NCBI RefSeq assembly: GCF_004382795.1
Contig: NZ_SMSG01000006.1
Location: forward strand, 325,154 to 389,153
DNA length: 64,000 bases
Reading direction: 5' to 3'
Source: Cumulibacter soli
Lineage (GTDB): Bacteria > Actinomycetota > Actinomycetes > Mycobacteriales > Antricoccaceae
Every line of letters starts with the position of its first letter. Position 1 is the stretch's first letter. Shown here one piece after another: positions 17,165 to 22,953 of this stretch. The translations under genes were made by a program, and so were the position numbers. A model generated the notes under the pieces. The model made no database searches. It was not told where the DNA came from and saw nothing but the letters and a program-made list of their open reading frames with translations.

Positions 17165-17265
17165 CCGTCCCGCTCGCGGTCCTCGCTGGGGTCTGCGTCC
17201 TGTCCGCGTCCGCGCTGCTCCTGATTATCGGGGCGGCATTAGAGGCCATGGAGGCCAACGAATGA
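17161..17265 (+). CDS. 34-residue single-span membrane peptide in lysis cassette
   Basis: ATG 17161 overlaps the endolysin stop and the TGA (17263-17265) overlaps the ATG of the next gene (17262), so it is coupled on both sides. The product is MTVPLAVLAGVCVLSASALL followed by LIIGAALEAMEANE: almost one hydrophobic helix with an acidic C-terminus. It is below usual gene-calling length. By position it may be a pinholin, antiholin or holin partner. Existence is well supported by the overlaps; function is a guess. Confidence 0.6.
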   Translation: MTVPLAVLAGVCVLSASALLLIIGAALEAMEANE

Positions 17266-17483
17266 GCACTCTCACCAACGTGATTCCCGCCAGCCAACGC
17301 AAGGTCGTCTACGCGGTCTTCGCCGTGATCGGCGTCCTGCTGGGCGCGGTCCAGGTCGCTTACGGCGCCGCCGACACTGACCAGCCGACGTGGCTGATCG
17401 TCACGTGGGCTGTGTATGGCTTCCTGAGTGGCGCGGTAGGCGCGACAGCGGGCAGTAACACCCCGGCCGACTCTGCGGAGTAG
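17262..17483 (+). CDS. Holin-like protein, two membrane spans
   Basis: 73 residues, start ATG 17262 (the longer upstream frame runs through the endolysin and is rejected). Two hydrophobic segments at about 15-35 (VVYAVFAVIGVLLGAVQVAY) and 44-64 (WLIVTWAVYGFLSGAVGAT) are joined by a short polar loop; N-terminus basic, C-terminus short and acidic. This is the layout of class II-type holins and of the actinophage membrane proteins that lie beside endolysin. It would open the membrane so the endolysin reaches the wall. The following gene has its own strong ribosome site. Confidence 0.75.
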   Translation: MSTLTNVIPASQRKVVYAVFAVIGVLLGAVQVAYGAADTDQPTWLIVTWAVYGFLSGAVGATAGSNTPADSAE

Positions 17484-17514
17484 CCCTCCTGGCCCCCATA
17501 GGAGGGATACCCGT

Positions 17515-17856
17515 GTGGAAGGAATCGTCGTCGCCGTCATCGGTGGGCTCGTCGCGCTCACTGTCGGGTACTGGCAATTCGTCTACAAACCGAAGCGGCG
17601 AGCGGACGAGAAAACCGCGGGTGAGCGCGCGCTCGATGAGATCTTCGCGGAGACGCAGCGGCTACGGGAATTGCTCGAAGCCGAGCGGACCGCGCACCGC
17701 ATCACGACGCAGCAGTACCTCGAGGCGTCGACTCGGCTCGCGTCTGTCGAGGCGCAGTTGGTCGCTGCTCGGCAGGACGTGCGAGAGAAGGACGAGATCA
17801 TCGAGTCGCTGCGCTCCGAGAACCGAGATTTACGCATCATGCTGGGGGCCACATGA
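17515..17856 (+). CDS. Membrane-anchored long-helix protein in lysis region
   Basis: 113 residues from GTG 17515 with AGGAGGG at 17500-17506. One N-terminal span (about 3-24, IVVAVIGGLVALTVGYWQFV) is followed by a basic stop-transfer (KPKRRADEK) and about 80 residues of continuous coiled coil (RLRELLEAERTAHR, REKDEIIESLRSENRDLR). By charge the helix is cytoplasmic. Similar ORFs near holins in actinophages are called holin or membrane protein. A role in holin assembly or as an anchor is possible. It overlaps the next gene by four bases. Confidence 0.65.
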   Translation: MEGIVVAVIGGLVALTVGYWQFVYKPKRRADEKTAGERALDEIFAETQRLRELLEAERTAHRITTQQYLEASTRLASVEAQLVAARQDVREKDEIIESLRSENRDLRIMLGAT

Positions 17857-18734
17857 GCAATGAGGAAATTGTCGTCGCGGAGCTGCGGGCGGGCGAGGAT
17901 GAGCACCGCAAGCGGTTGTCTGAGCGGTTCGCCTGGGTCGCGCTGATCGTGGCCATACTGGCGATCGGCTCGGCAGTGGTCGTGTTGTACGTGAGCGACT
18001 CAGCGCAGGACGACGCAGCCGAGAAGCAAGCCGCAGCGATCAGCGAAGCATTTGACGACCGTGACGCAGCATCGGCCGAGCGCGGCAAGCAACTAGAGGC
18101 GATCCTCGAACAGCAAGCCGCTTACGGTAAAAGCGTGACGGCGTCTGATCTCGCTGCCGCGATTGATGCGGTGGAGACGACCGACCCGGCGCTGCAATCC
18201 ACGCTGAGCCTGCTGGCGGAGCAGGTCGCCGCGCTCGAAGCTGAGTCGCCGAAGACCGGCCCGAAGGGCGAGAAGGGAGATCCGGGGGAACCTGGAGATC
18301 CAGGCGAGCCGTACGCCGGCCCACCACCGGATGACGGGATCGACGGTGACGATGGGAGTCCTGGCCAAAGCGGATCTGACGGCGCAGATGGGCACTCACC
18401 GTCTGTGACGGCTGCCCTGGTGGACGGCAATCTCGTCATCACGATCGACGGCGTGCCCTACGACCTGGGCTCGGTTGTCGGCCCACCAGGACCTACCGGC
18501 GCGAGCGGGCCGACTGGCCCCACCGGCCCGGCTGGACCTACCGGTGAGACCGGCGCGAAGGGCGACCCCGGCATCACACCAGGCACATACTCGTGCGGCG
18601 ACGGCCAGTACATGCAGGGCCTGACCGTCGCGGCCGACGGGAGCGCCACCGCACTATGCGCGGACCTACCCGCACCGCCCACTGAGCCAGAGATACCTAC
18701 CGACCCCGGCGAGGGGCAGACGGGAGCCGAGTGA
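17853..18734 (+). CDS. Membrane-anchored collagen-like protein
   Basis: 293 residues. A single membrane span at about 27-47 is preceded by a basic/acidic cytoplasmic N-terminus; a coiled coil at about 50-130 follows, then two Gly-X-Y blocks (about 136-180, with GEKGDPGEPGDPG, and about 210-240, with GPTGASGPTGPTGPAG) separated by a small domain (VTAALVDGNLVITIDG). The C-terminus holds two cysteines (248, 269) and a Pro-rich tail. Coiled coil plus Gly-X-Y predicts a trimeric rod outside the membrane. In phages Gly-X-Y repeats are usual in tail fibres, but here the N-terminal span and the place in the lysis cassette suggest a cell-surface rod or a spanin-like lysis protein. Function unknown. 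Confidence 0.7.
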   Translation: MSNEEIVVAELRAGEDEHRKRLSERFAWVALIVAILAIGSAVVVLYVSDSAQDDAAEKQAAAISEAFDDRDAASAERGKQLEAILEQQAAYGKSVTASDLAAAIDAVETTDPALQSTLSLLAEQVAALEAESPKTGPKGEKGDPGEPGDPGEPYAGPPPDDGIDGDDGSPGQSGSDGADGHSPSVTAALVDGNLVITIDGVPYDLGSVVGPPGPTGASGPTGPTGPAGPTGETGAKGDPGITPGTYSCGDGQYMQGLTVAADGSATALCADLPAPPTEPEIPTDPGEGQTGAE

Positions 18735-19156
18735 TCACTATCGATGCAGGCGTAGACCAATCAATTCTGCACCCGATCGGGCCGCTACAGGATCCGCAAG
18801 TGCTCGTGACGAGCGACCTAGCAACCATCGACATTCCGTGCCGATCCGTGGCCGGCGGCGCCATCGTCGAGTTCCCGGCGACCCTCACTGAGGCGTGGCC
18901 GGAAACAACCGGTACCGCTGTTATGACCGCGATTCGCGACGGTGAGCGCGTCGAGGTCGGCTCCGAGGAAGTAACCGTCGTGCGGACGTCCGCGGATCGT
19001 GCGGCGCAGCGGCAAGCCGTGATCGATGCCGCCGAGGCCTGCGAGCAGTTCGCGGCATCAACCCCGACCCCGGAGCAGGCGATAGCAGCGTTGCCCGTGA
19101 TCGCCGGATACGTCGGGTGGATAGCCCGCTACATGCTGGACCGCGACCTGATCTAG
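18731..19156 (+). CDS. Last gene of late operon, unknown function
   Basis: 141 residues from GTG 18731, in a GTGA overlap with the collagen-like gene. The N-terminal about 80 residues look like an Ig-like beta domain (VEFPATLTEAWPETTGTAV, RDGERVEVGSEEVTVV); the C-terminal 55 residues are helical (AQRQAVIDAAEACEQF, VIAGYVGWIARYMLDRDLI). I do not recognise a family. A structural or surface role next to the collagen-like protein is possible. A strong terminator follows 15 bases after the stop. Confidence 0.6.
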   Translation: MITIDAGVDQSILHPIGPLQDPQVLVTSDLATIDIPCRSVAGGAIVEFPATLTEAWPETTGTAVMTAIRDGERVEVGSEEVTVVRTSADRAAQRQAVIDAAEACEQFAASTPTPEQAIAALPVIAGYVGWIARYMLDRDLI

Positions 19157-19171
19157 CCCCACCCACGCGCC

Positions 19172-19212
19172 AATCGGCCCCGCATCCTCACATCGAGGGT
19201 GCGGGGCCGATT
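19172..19212 (+). terminator. Strong Rho-independent terminator of the phage late operon
   Basis: An 18-base stem (AATCGGCCCCGCATCCTC paired with its complement with one T-G step) around a five-base loop, ending in ATTTTGCGTTT. It closes the rightward late operon. Because the arms are nearly symmetric and A-rich on the left, it may also stop leftward transcripts from the opposite-strand genes. Confidence 0.9.
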
Positions 19213-19219
19213 TTGCGTT

Positions 19220-19424
19220 TCACCGAGGCCGGTACGCCGCCTCTTTCCGCTGGTCCGTATGCGGCGGCCGAGTCCACAGCGTTCCGCACCGCTCGCAGAG
19301 GTACGTCCGATGCCCCTCACCGCCCGCGCACGAGCACGGCAGCCACCCCACTAAAAGCCGAGTAGGGCTGGGCCCAGTCATTGCCGCAGTGGCACGTCGG
19401 CGGGGGCTGCTCGGTCACCATCAT
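19220..19424 (-). pseudogene. Frame-shifted small zinc-ribbon protein
   Basis: Two overlapping minus-strand frames each keep half of a cysteine pattern. Frame one (ATG 19424 to TGA 19317) gives MMVTEQPPPTCHCGNDWAQP... with C-H-C; frame two (open from ATG 19381 to TGA 19220) gives WLPCSCAGGEGHRTYLCERC with C-S-C and C-E-R-C. Removing one G from the GGGG run in GTGGGGTGG joins them as ...YSAFSG-WLPCSC..., a plausible zinc-ribbon of about 68 residues. So this is a gene with a +1 frameshift, either mutated, mis-sequenced or programmed. No clear ribosome site is seen. It lies against the late operon's direction. Confidence 0.4.
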
Positions 19425-19653
19425 GAGGACAGAATGACACCGAGGGGCGACAGGAATAGTGGGCTACAAGCGCCCTACGGCGATGTTTAGCAGGATGAGT
19501 GCTGCGCCCGAATGCCAGGAGGACCAGCACGATCATCGTGATGATCCACGCCTGGAGCCAGGGGTCCCCGTCGCGGCCGGCCCGCTGGGCCTGGTAGCAA
19601 CCGAAGATCGCCAAGATTAGACCCGGCAGCGCGAGGAATAGGGTCGCTATCAC
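19378..19653 (-). CDS. Small membrane protein, lysogenic-side module
   Basis: 91 residues from GTG 19653. Two spans are clear: LFLALPGLILAIFGCYQAQ at about 5-22 and AWIITMIVLVLLAF at about 35-48, joined by a charged loop (RAGRDGDPWL). The C-terminal 40 residues are basic and overlap the zinc-ribbon ORF, so the true end may be shorter through an error. It follows the lipoprotein gene by 60 bases on the same strand, suggesting co-transcription. Small two-span proteins next to a lipoprotein are common in prophage superinfection-exclusion loci; the role here is inferred only. Confidence 0.45.
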   Translation of the reverse strand: MIATLFLALPGLILAIFGCYQAQRAGRDGDPWLQAWIITMIVLVLLAFGRSTHPAKHRRRALVAHYSCRPSVSFCPHDGDRAAPADVPLRQ

Positions 19654-19713
19654 TACCAGCGCGACAGGTATCGGCGTGGGCGCTTCCGAGCGCGCGCGTC
19701 TGAGTGGCGGCCA

Positions 19714-20397
19714 TTAGAACGCGTACTCCCAGCCGTGTTGGAGACCGAGCGGTTCGAAGACGAGATACCCCGACGCGGCCTTGGTGTCGAGTACGAATTT
19801 GACGTTCGCCGTCAGGCTCGGACCCACGCCGCTCGTCGGGAACGACTCGGAGTCTGACAGGCAGGAGTACGCCGCGAGGGTGTCGATGTTGTTCTCCACG
19901 ACGCCGTCTGTCCCGATGATCTGGAAGTCGCTCCCACTGAAGTCCAGTGAGTCGCCAAAGGAGATGTCCTGCAGGTCTGGGCCGGTCACGAGCGTCATGC
20001 TGACCGCGAGGAACTGGCCGTTCTCGCTCGGCTCTGACCATTCGCCCGTGCATTGGTAGTTCGGCTCGATCGCCGTCACGGTGAAGGTGAGCGGGTACGG
20101 AGGTTCAGTGGGTGCGTCGGTCGCGAACACGATCCCCTCGTCGCCGACGTTCGTCTCAATGTGTCCGCGGGCGTTGTATTCCGGTTCGGCGGGAGCAGCG
20201 GGTTCTGTCTCGCCGACGTCGTCGCTGGGCGTGGTCGCCCATTCTGACGGCCAGTCTCCCTTGTCATCTCCGACGTTGTCATCTCCGACGTTGTCGGCCT
20301 CATCCGAGTAGGTCGCTTCGGGCAGCGCCCTATCGGACTCGCTGCTGCAGCCCGCGAGTACGAGGCCAGCGAGAAGCAGTGTTGCGATTCTCTTCAT
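19714..20397 (-). CDS. Prophage-encoded lipoprotein (DUF4352-like domain)
   Basis: 227 residues. Signal peptide MKRIATLLLAGLVLAGC with the lipobox LAGC (Cys17), then a low-complexity acidic linker with a duplicated VGDDN from a 15-base DNA repeat (20261-20290), then a beta-rich domain from about residue 95 (LTFTVTAIEPNYQC, GQFLAVSMTLVTG, ANVKFVLDTKAASGYLVFEP), the pattern of DUF4352/telokin-like exported domains. GAAGGA precedes ATG 20397. It has its own promoter and palindrome (20433-20460) opposite the late genes and beside the attachment site, the usual place for lysogenic conversion genes. Superinfection exclusion or another surface trait in the lysogen is likely but unproven. Confidence 0.75.
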   Translation of the reverse strand: MKRIATLLLAGLVLAGCSSESDRALPEATYSDEADNVGDDNVGDDKGDWPSEWATTPSDDVGETEPAAPAEPEYNARGHIETNVGDEGIVFATDAPTEPPYPLTFTVTAIEPNYQCTGEWSEPSENGQFLAVSMTLVTGPDLQDISFGDSLDFSGSDFQIIGTDGVVENNIDTLAAYSCLSDSESFPTSGVGPSLTANVKFVLDTKAASGYLVFEPLGLQHGWEYAF

Positions 20398-20432
20398 GGA
20401 GTTTTCCTTCTGAGGTATGGCCTGACGCGCAA

Positions 20433-20460
20433 CCTATATGTTCGAGATAAACCTTGAACA
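20433..20460 (-). promoter_or_regulatory. Lipoprotein promoter with overlapping palindromic operator
   Basis: On the minus strand TGTTCA (20460-20455) and TATAGG (20438-20433) are spaced by 16 bases and would start RNA near 20426, about 29 bases before the ATG. The -35 and spacer coincide with the palindrome TGTTCGAG-6-CTTGAACA (20439-20460; one mismatch per arm), so a repressor bound there would block RNA polymerase. The binding protein is not identified; the phage immunity repressor or a host regulator are both possible. Confidence 0.55.
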
Positions 20461-20470
20461 GTGAAGTTCT

Positions 20471-20498
20471 GCGAGACCCGCACAATTACGGGTCTCGC
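20471..20498. terminator. Hairpin between lipoprotein promoter and att site
   Basis: Perfect ten-base arms GCGAGACCCG / CGGGTCTCGC with loop CACAATTA. No T-run on either side. It may insulate the lipoprotein promoter from host transcription through the tRNA region. Between 20499 and 20689 I see no convincing gene. Confidence 0.55.
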
Positions 20499-20689
20499 TG
20501 AGCGCGGCCTCACCGGCCACGCAATGAGCGTGCGATGGAAACGCCGCGCACCCCAGCCACTTCTCGGCGTGAACCATCGACTGTTGACCACGTCAACATC
20601 GAGCGCATCAAGTGCCCCGCCGAGGACCGCGCGAGTTGGCCCCAAACCGCGCTACGTAAGGCCCAAACCGCGCCAGAGCGACGTCTAGA

Positions 20690-20717
20690 GCGGGTTCGAG
20701 TCCCGTTACTCACCCCA
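20690..20717 (+). other. Prophage attachment site: 3' end of a tRNA gene (tRNA-His-like)
   Basis: GCGGG-TTCGAGT-CCCGT is a complete T arm, followed by TACTCAC (3' acceptor strand), C73 and an encoded CCA at 20715-20717. No matching 5' half (GTGAGTA...) lies upstream, so this is a copy of only the 3' end, as left by integration of a tyrosine-integrase phage. C73 with acceptor strand ...CTCACCCCA is the pattern of bacterial tRNA-His, whose extra G-1 pairs with C73. The complete tRNA should lie at the other end of the prophage. The core length cannot be set from one end. Confidence 0.75.
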
Positions 20718-20722
20718 ATAGC

Positions 20723-20770
20723 ACGAGACACGGATTTCAACTGGCTGATCGGTTGCAATCCGTGTCTCGT
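20723..20770 (+). terminator. Terminator of the host tRNA gene
   Basis: Perfect 14-base arms ACGAGACACGGATT / AATCCGTGTCTCGT around a 20-base loop whose ends can pair further (CAAC/GTTG), followed by TTCTGTTC. It stands six bases after the tRNA 3' end and was left on the host side by integration. From 20771 to the sigma gene stop at 20871 nothing else is seen. Confidence 0.8.
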
Positions 20771-20870
20771 TTCTGTTCACGACCCGCGAAACCTGCGAAG
20801 TACTGGTCCGTATAGCGGAGCATCCGCTCACGCTGATCACAGGCTTGGATGTGATGGTGGCGTGCTCGCC

Positions 20871-22151
20871 TTATCCCCGGTGTCCGGCGGCTTTCGCCTC
20901 CAGCAGCGATCGTTCCCGCTCGTTACTCGCCAGGGACGCTGCGACCGCGAACTCCCGCCGCGCTTCGTCGCGTCGTCCGAGACGTAACAGCAACTCGCCC
21001 CGTGTCGCGGGAAGCAGGTGGTAGCCGGCCAACGCCCCCGACGCCGCGAGCAGATCGATCTTGTGCAGAGCGGCCGCAGGACCACTCGCCATCGCGAGCG
21101 CAGCGGCGTAGTTCAGTTCAACGACGGGTGACGGCGCTACGCTGCCGAGAGCTTCGTACAGCAGCACGATCCGGTGCCAATCCGTGTCGTCCACGGACGC
21201 CGCGACAGCGTGACATTCGGCGATCGCGGCCTGCAGACCGTACGGACTCCGTCCTGCACGCAACGCATCCGCGCGGGCCAGCGCTCTGCGGCCTGCGGTG
21301 ATGCGCCCACGATCCCATCGCCGACGGTCCTGATCGGCGAGCAGTACCGGATCGCCGTTGGCATCGACTCGCGCTGGAAACCGCGCCGCCGTGAGTTCCA
21401 TCAGCGCGAGAAGGCTCAGAGCATCGCGTTCGGACGGCATCAGCGCCGCAAGGACGCGGGCTAACCGGATCGCCTCCAAGCTAAGCTCCGGACGCATCCA
21501 ATCCGGGCCAGTGCTAGCGGCGTGGCCCTCGTTGAAGATCAGGTAAAGCACACCGAGCACGGCACCCAGCCGTTGCGGCTGCTCTTCGCGCGGCGGAGGC
21601 TCGAACGGGACTTTCGCCGCCGCCAGCGTTCTCTTCGCACGGACGATCCGTTGCTGCACTGTGGCGACGGGAACCATGAAAGCGCGCGCGATCTGCTCGG
21701 TGGACAGTCCAGCGATCACCCGCAACGTCAGCGCCACCTGCGCCTCCCGGGCGAGCACCGGATGACAGGCGATGAAGATCAATCGCAAAACGTCATCGTC
21801 GATGTCATCGGGATCCCAGGGGTCCCCGTCATCGACCTGCTGGTCGAGGTCGTCGGCGATCGCCGCCATCCGGACGCCGAGTCGCTCTTGACGTCGCCAG
21901 CCGTCGATGGCCCGGCGCTTGGCGACAGAAGTCAACCAGGCGGCCGGATTGCGTGGCACGCCGACCTTCGGCCAGCTGCGCAGCGCTGCCACGAGCGCCT
22001 CTTGCGCGAGATCCTCGGCGGTCGGGAAGTCACCGAGCATGCGCGTGAGCGTGGCGACGATCCTGGCCGACTCCATCCGCCACACAGCAGCGAGGGTGCG
22101 CTCGACCTGATCTGCCGAGCGCTCCCCCGCATTCGCTGATGAATCCGCCAT
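20871..22151 (-). CDS. ECF42-type RNA polymerase sigma factor with C-terminal helical extension
   Basis: 426 residues from ATG 22151. Sigma region 2 (MLGDFPTAEDLAQEALVAAL, TSVAKRRAIDGWRR) lies at about 35-90, region 4 (SLTLRVIAGLSTEQIARAF-like, with VPVATVQQRIVRAKRTL) at about 135-190; the remaining about 230 residues are a TPR-like extension (FNEGHAASTGPDW, ELNYAAALAMASGPAAAL, RGELLLRLGRRDEARREF). This architecture, with a YCII/DGPF gene one base upstream, is that of ECF42. These sigma factors have no classical anti-sigma; the extension is needed for activity. The start follows the YCII stop by one base (TGA-G-ATG), so translation is coupled. The longer frame upstream is the antisense of no gene and overlaps YCII, so it was rejected. 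Confidence 0.88.
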   Translation of the reverse strand: MADSSANAGERSADQVERTLAAVWRMESARIVATLTRMLGDFPTAEDLAQEALVAALRSWPKVGVPRNPAAWLTSVAKRRAIDGWRRQERLGVRMAAIADDLDQQVDDGDPWDPDDIDDDVLRLIFIACHPVLAREAQVALTLRVIAGLSTEQIARAFMVPVATVQQRIVRAKRTLAAAKVPFEPPPREEQPQRLGAVLGVLYLIFNEGHAASTGPDWMRPELSLEAIRLARVLAALMPSERDALSLLALMELTAARFPARVDANGDPVLLADQDRRRWDRGRITAGRRALARADALRAGRSPYGLQAAIAECHAVAASVDDTDWHRIVLLYEALGSVAPSPVVELNYAAALAMASGPAAALHKIDLLAASGALAGYHLLPATRGELLLRLGRRDEARREFAVAASLASNERERSLLEAKAAGHRG

Positions 22152-22152
22152 C

Positions 22153-22578
22153 TCACTGCTGAGCGCGCTGCTCCTGCTCCTTGCGCCAGCCCTTCTCCTT
22201 CTCCACCCATTCATTGGCGGCCGGGAAATCCTCGTCCCCATGTACGCGACGAACCTCGAGTTTCGAACCCGGACCGAGCGGGCACCGCTTGGCCCATTCG
22301 ATCGCTTCTTCCCGAGATGCCGTCTCGATGATCCAGAAGCCGTTGAACAGTTCTTTCGTCTCGCCGTACGGCCCATCAGTGACGAGCGGCGGCTCCGCCG
22401 AAAAGTCCACGACGACGCCCTCGGTCGGCTCGGACAATCCCTCGCCGCCGAGCATCACTCCGGCCTTCATCAGTGATTCGTTGTACTTTCCCATCGCTTC
22501 GAGGATCTCCTCGAACGGCTGCTCTTTCGAAGCGGCGATGGCCTCGTCAGTATCACGCATGATCAACATGTATTTCAT
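22153..22578 (-). CDS. YCII/DGPF-domain protein, partner of the ECF42 sigma
   Basis: 141 residues beginning MKYMLIMRDTDEAIAA. It has the family's DGPYGETKELFNGFWIIE motif (residues about 68-87), a small ferredoxin-like fold related to YciI, in which conserved His/Asp residues sit in a cleft. First gene of a two-gene operon with the sigma factor. In actinobacteria ECF42 sigma factors direct transcription mainly of such DGPF genes. Biochemical role is unknown. The promoter at 22629-22655 matches the ECF42 type, implying positive autoregulation. Confidence 0.88.
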   Translation of the reverse strand: MKYMLIMRDTDEAIAASKEQPFEEILEAMGKYNESLMKAGVMLGGEGLSEPTEGVVVDFSAEPPLVTDGPYGETKELFNGFWIIETASREEAIEWAKRCPLGPGSKLEVRRVHGDEDFPAANEWVEKEKGWRKEQEQRAQQ

Positions 22579-22953
22579 GGTTCCGTCTCCCTGTTCCCGG
22601 GTCGTGTATCGACCCTCTCACCGAATACGTCGAACAAGAAGTCTCCGGATCGACACGCACACTGAGAATTTTCCGGCAGCGCAAGTGGGACGGTTCGATA
22701 AGTCGACGTAGTCGAAGTCCCGCCGGTCAGGGCCGTAATGGGGTGAGGTGTTCATGTGAGGTCGCCGCGCTGGCCAGATGTGGCAGCGAGTTCGCGCACA
22801 CTGCCCCCGACGAAAGCTCCGATCATTGATCTACCCTGCGCCATGTCTTGCCTCCACGGTTCCTATCTCGGTATCGATACACCGCTGGCCCCAGATGTCA
22901 CAAACATCATCACCGCCTGGACATCGCCGTCCACGGCCGAATATTCAGTGTGA
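22579..22953. other. 375-base gap with the sigma operon promoter
   Basis: The left part holds the leader and promoter of the YCII-sigma operon. Around 22692-22716 several GTCGA/TCGAC words cluster (including a TCGAC-containing palindromic stretch). The rest, to the HelD stop at 22954, contains only short frames without ribosome sites. I see no RNA gene. Confidence 0.5.
22629..22655 (-). promoter_or_regulatory. Probable ECF42-dependent promoter
   Basis: Minus strand TGTCGA (22655-22650), a 17-base spacer, then CGAC (22632-22629). The pair TGTCGA / CGA(C/T) is the motif reported for ECF42 promoters. It lies about 50 bases before the YCII ATG, which fits a short leader. Confidence 0.65.

Larger units (their letters stand above)
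1..20717 (+). mobile_element. Right-hand part of a siphovirus-type prophage
   Basis: A continuous block of phage structural and lysis genes runs from the window edge to a partial tRNA 3' end at 20690-20717. Gene order (terminase, portal, scaffold, capsid, connectors, tail terminator, tail tube, frameshifted chaperones, tape measure, minor tail, endolysin, holin) is that of an actinobacterial siphovirus. Most genes overlap by 4-20 bases, and none of the structural reading frames is obviously broken, so the late region looks intact. Integrase, immunity repressor and replication genes are not in the window and must lie to the left. Host-type genes begin right after the tRNA-like end. Identification as a prophage rests on gene content and this junction; the left junction is unseen. 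Confidence 0.93.

Noticed and set aside
19487..20053. 188-codon minus-strand frame overlapping the lipoprotein
   Set aside because: Out of frame with the lipobox-bearing gene, Arg/Pro-rich, starts inside it; a shadow.
21522..22139. 205-codon plus-strand frame opposite the sigma factor
   Set aside because: Antisense of conserved sigma regions; no ribosome site and no recognisable domain.
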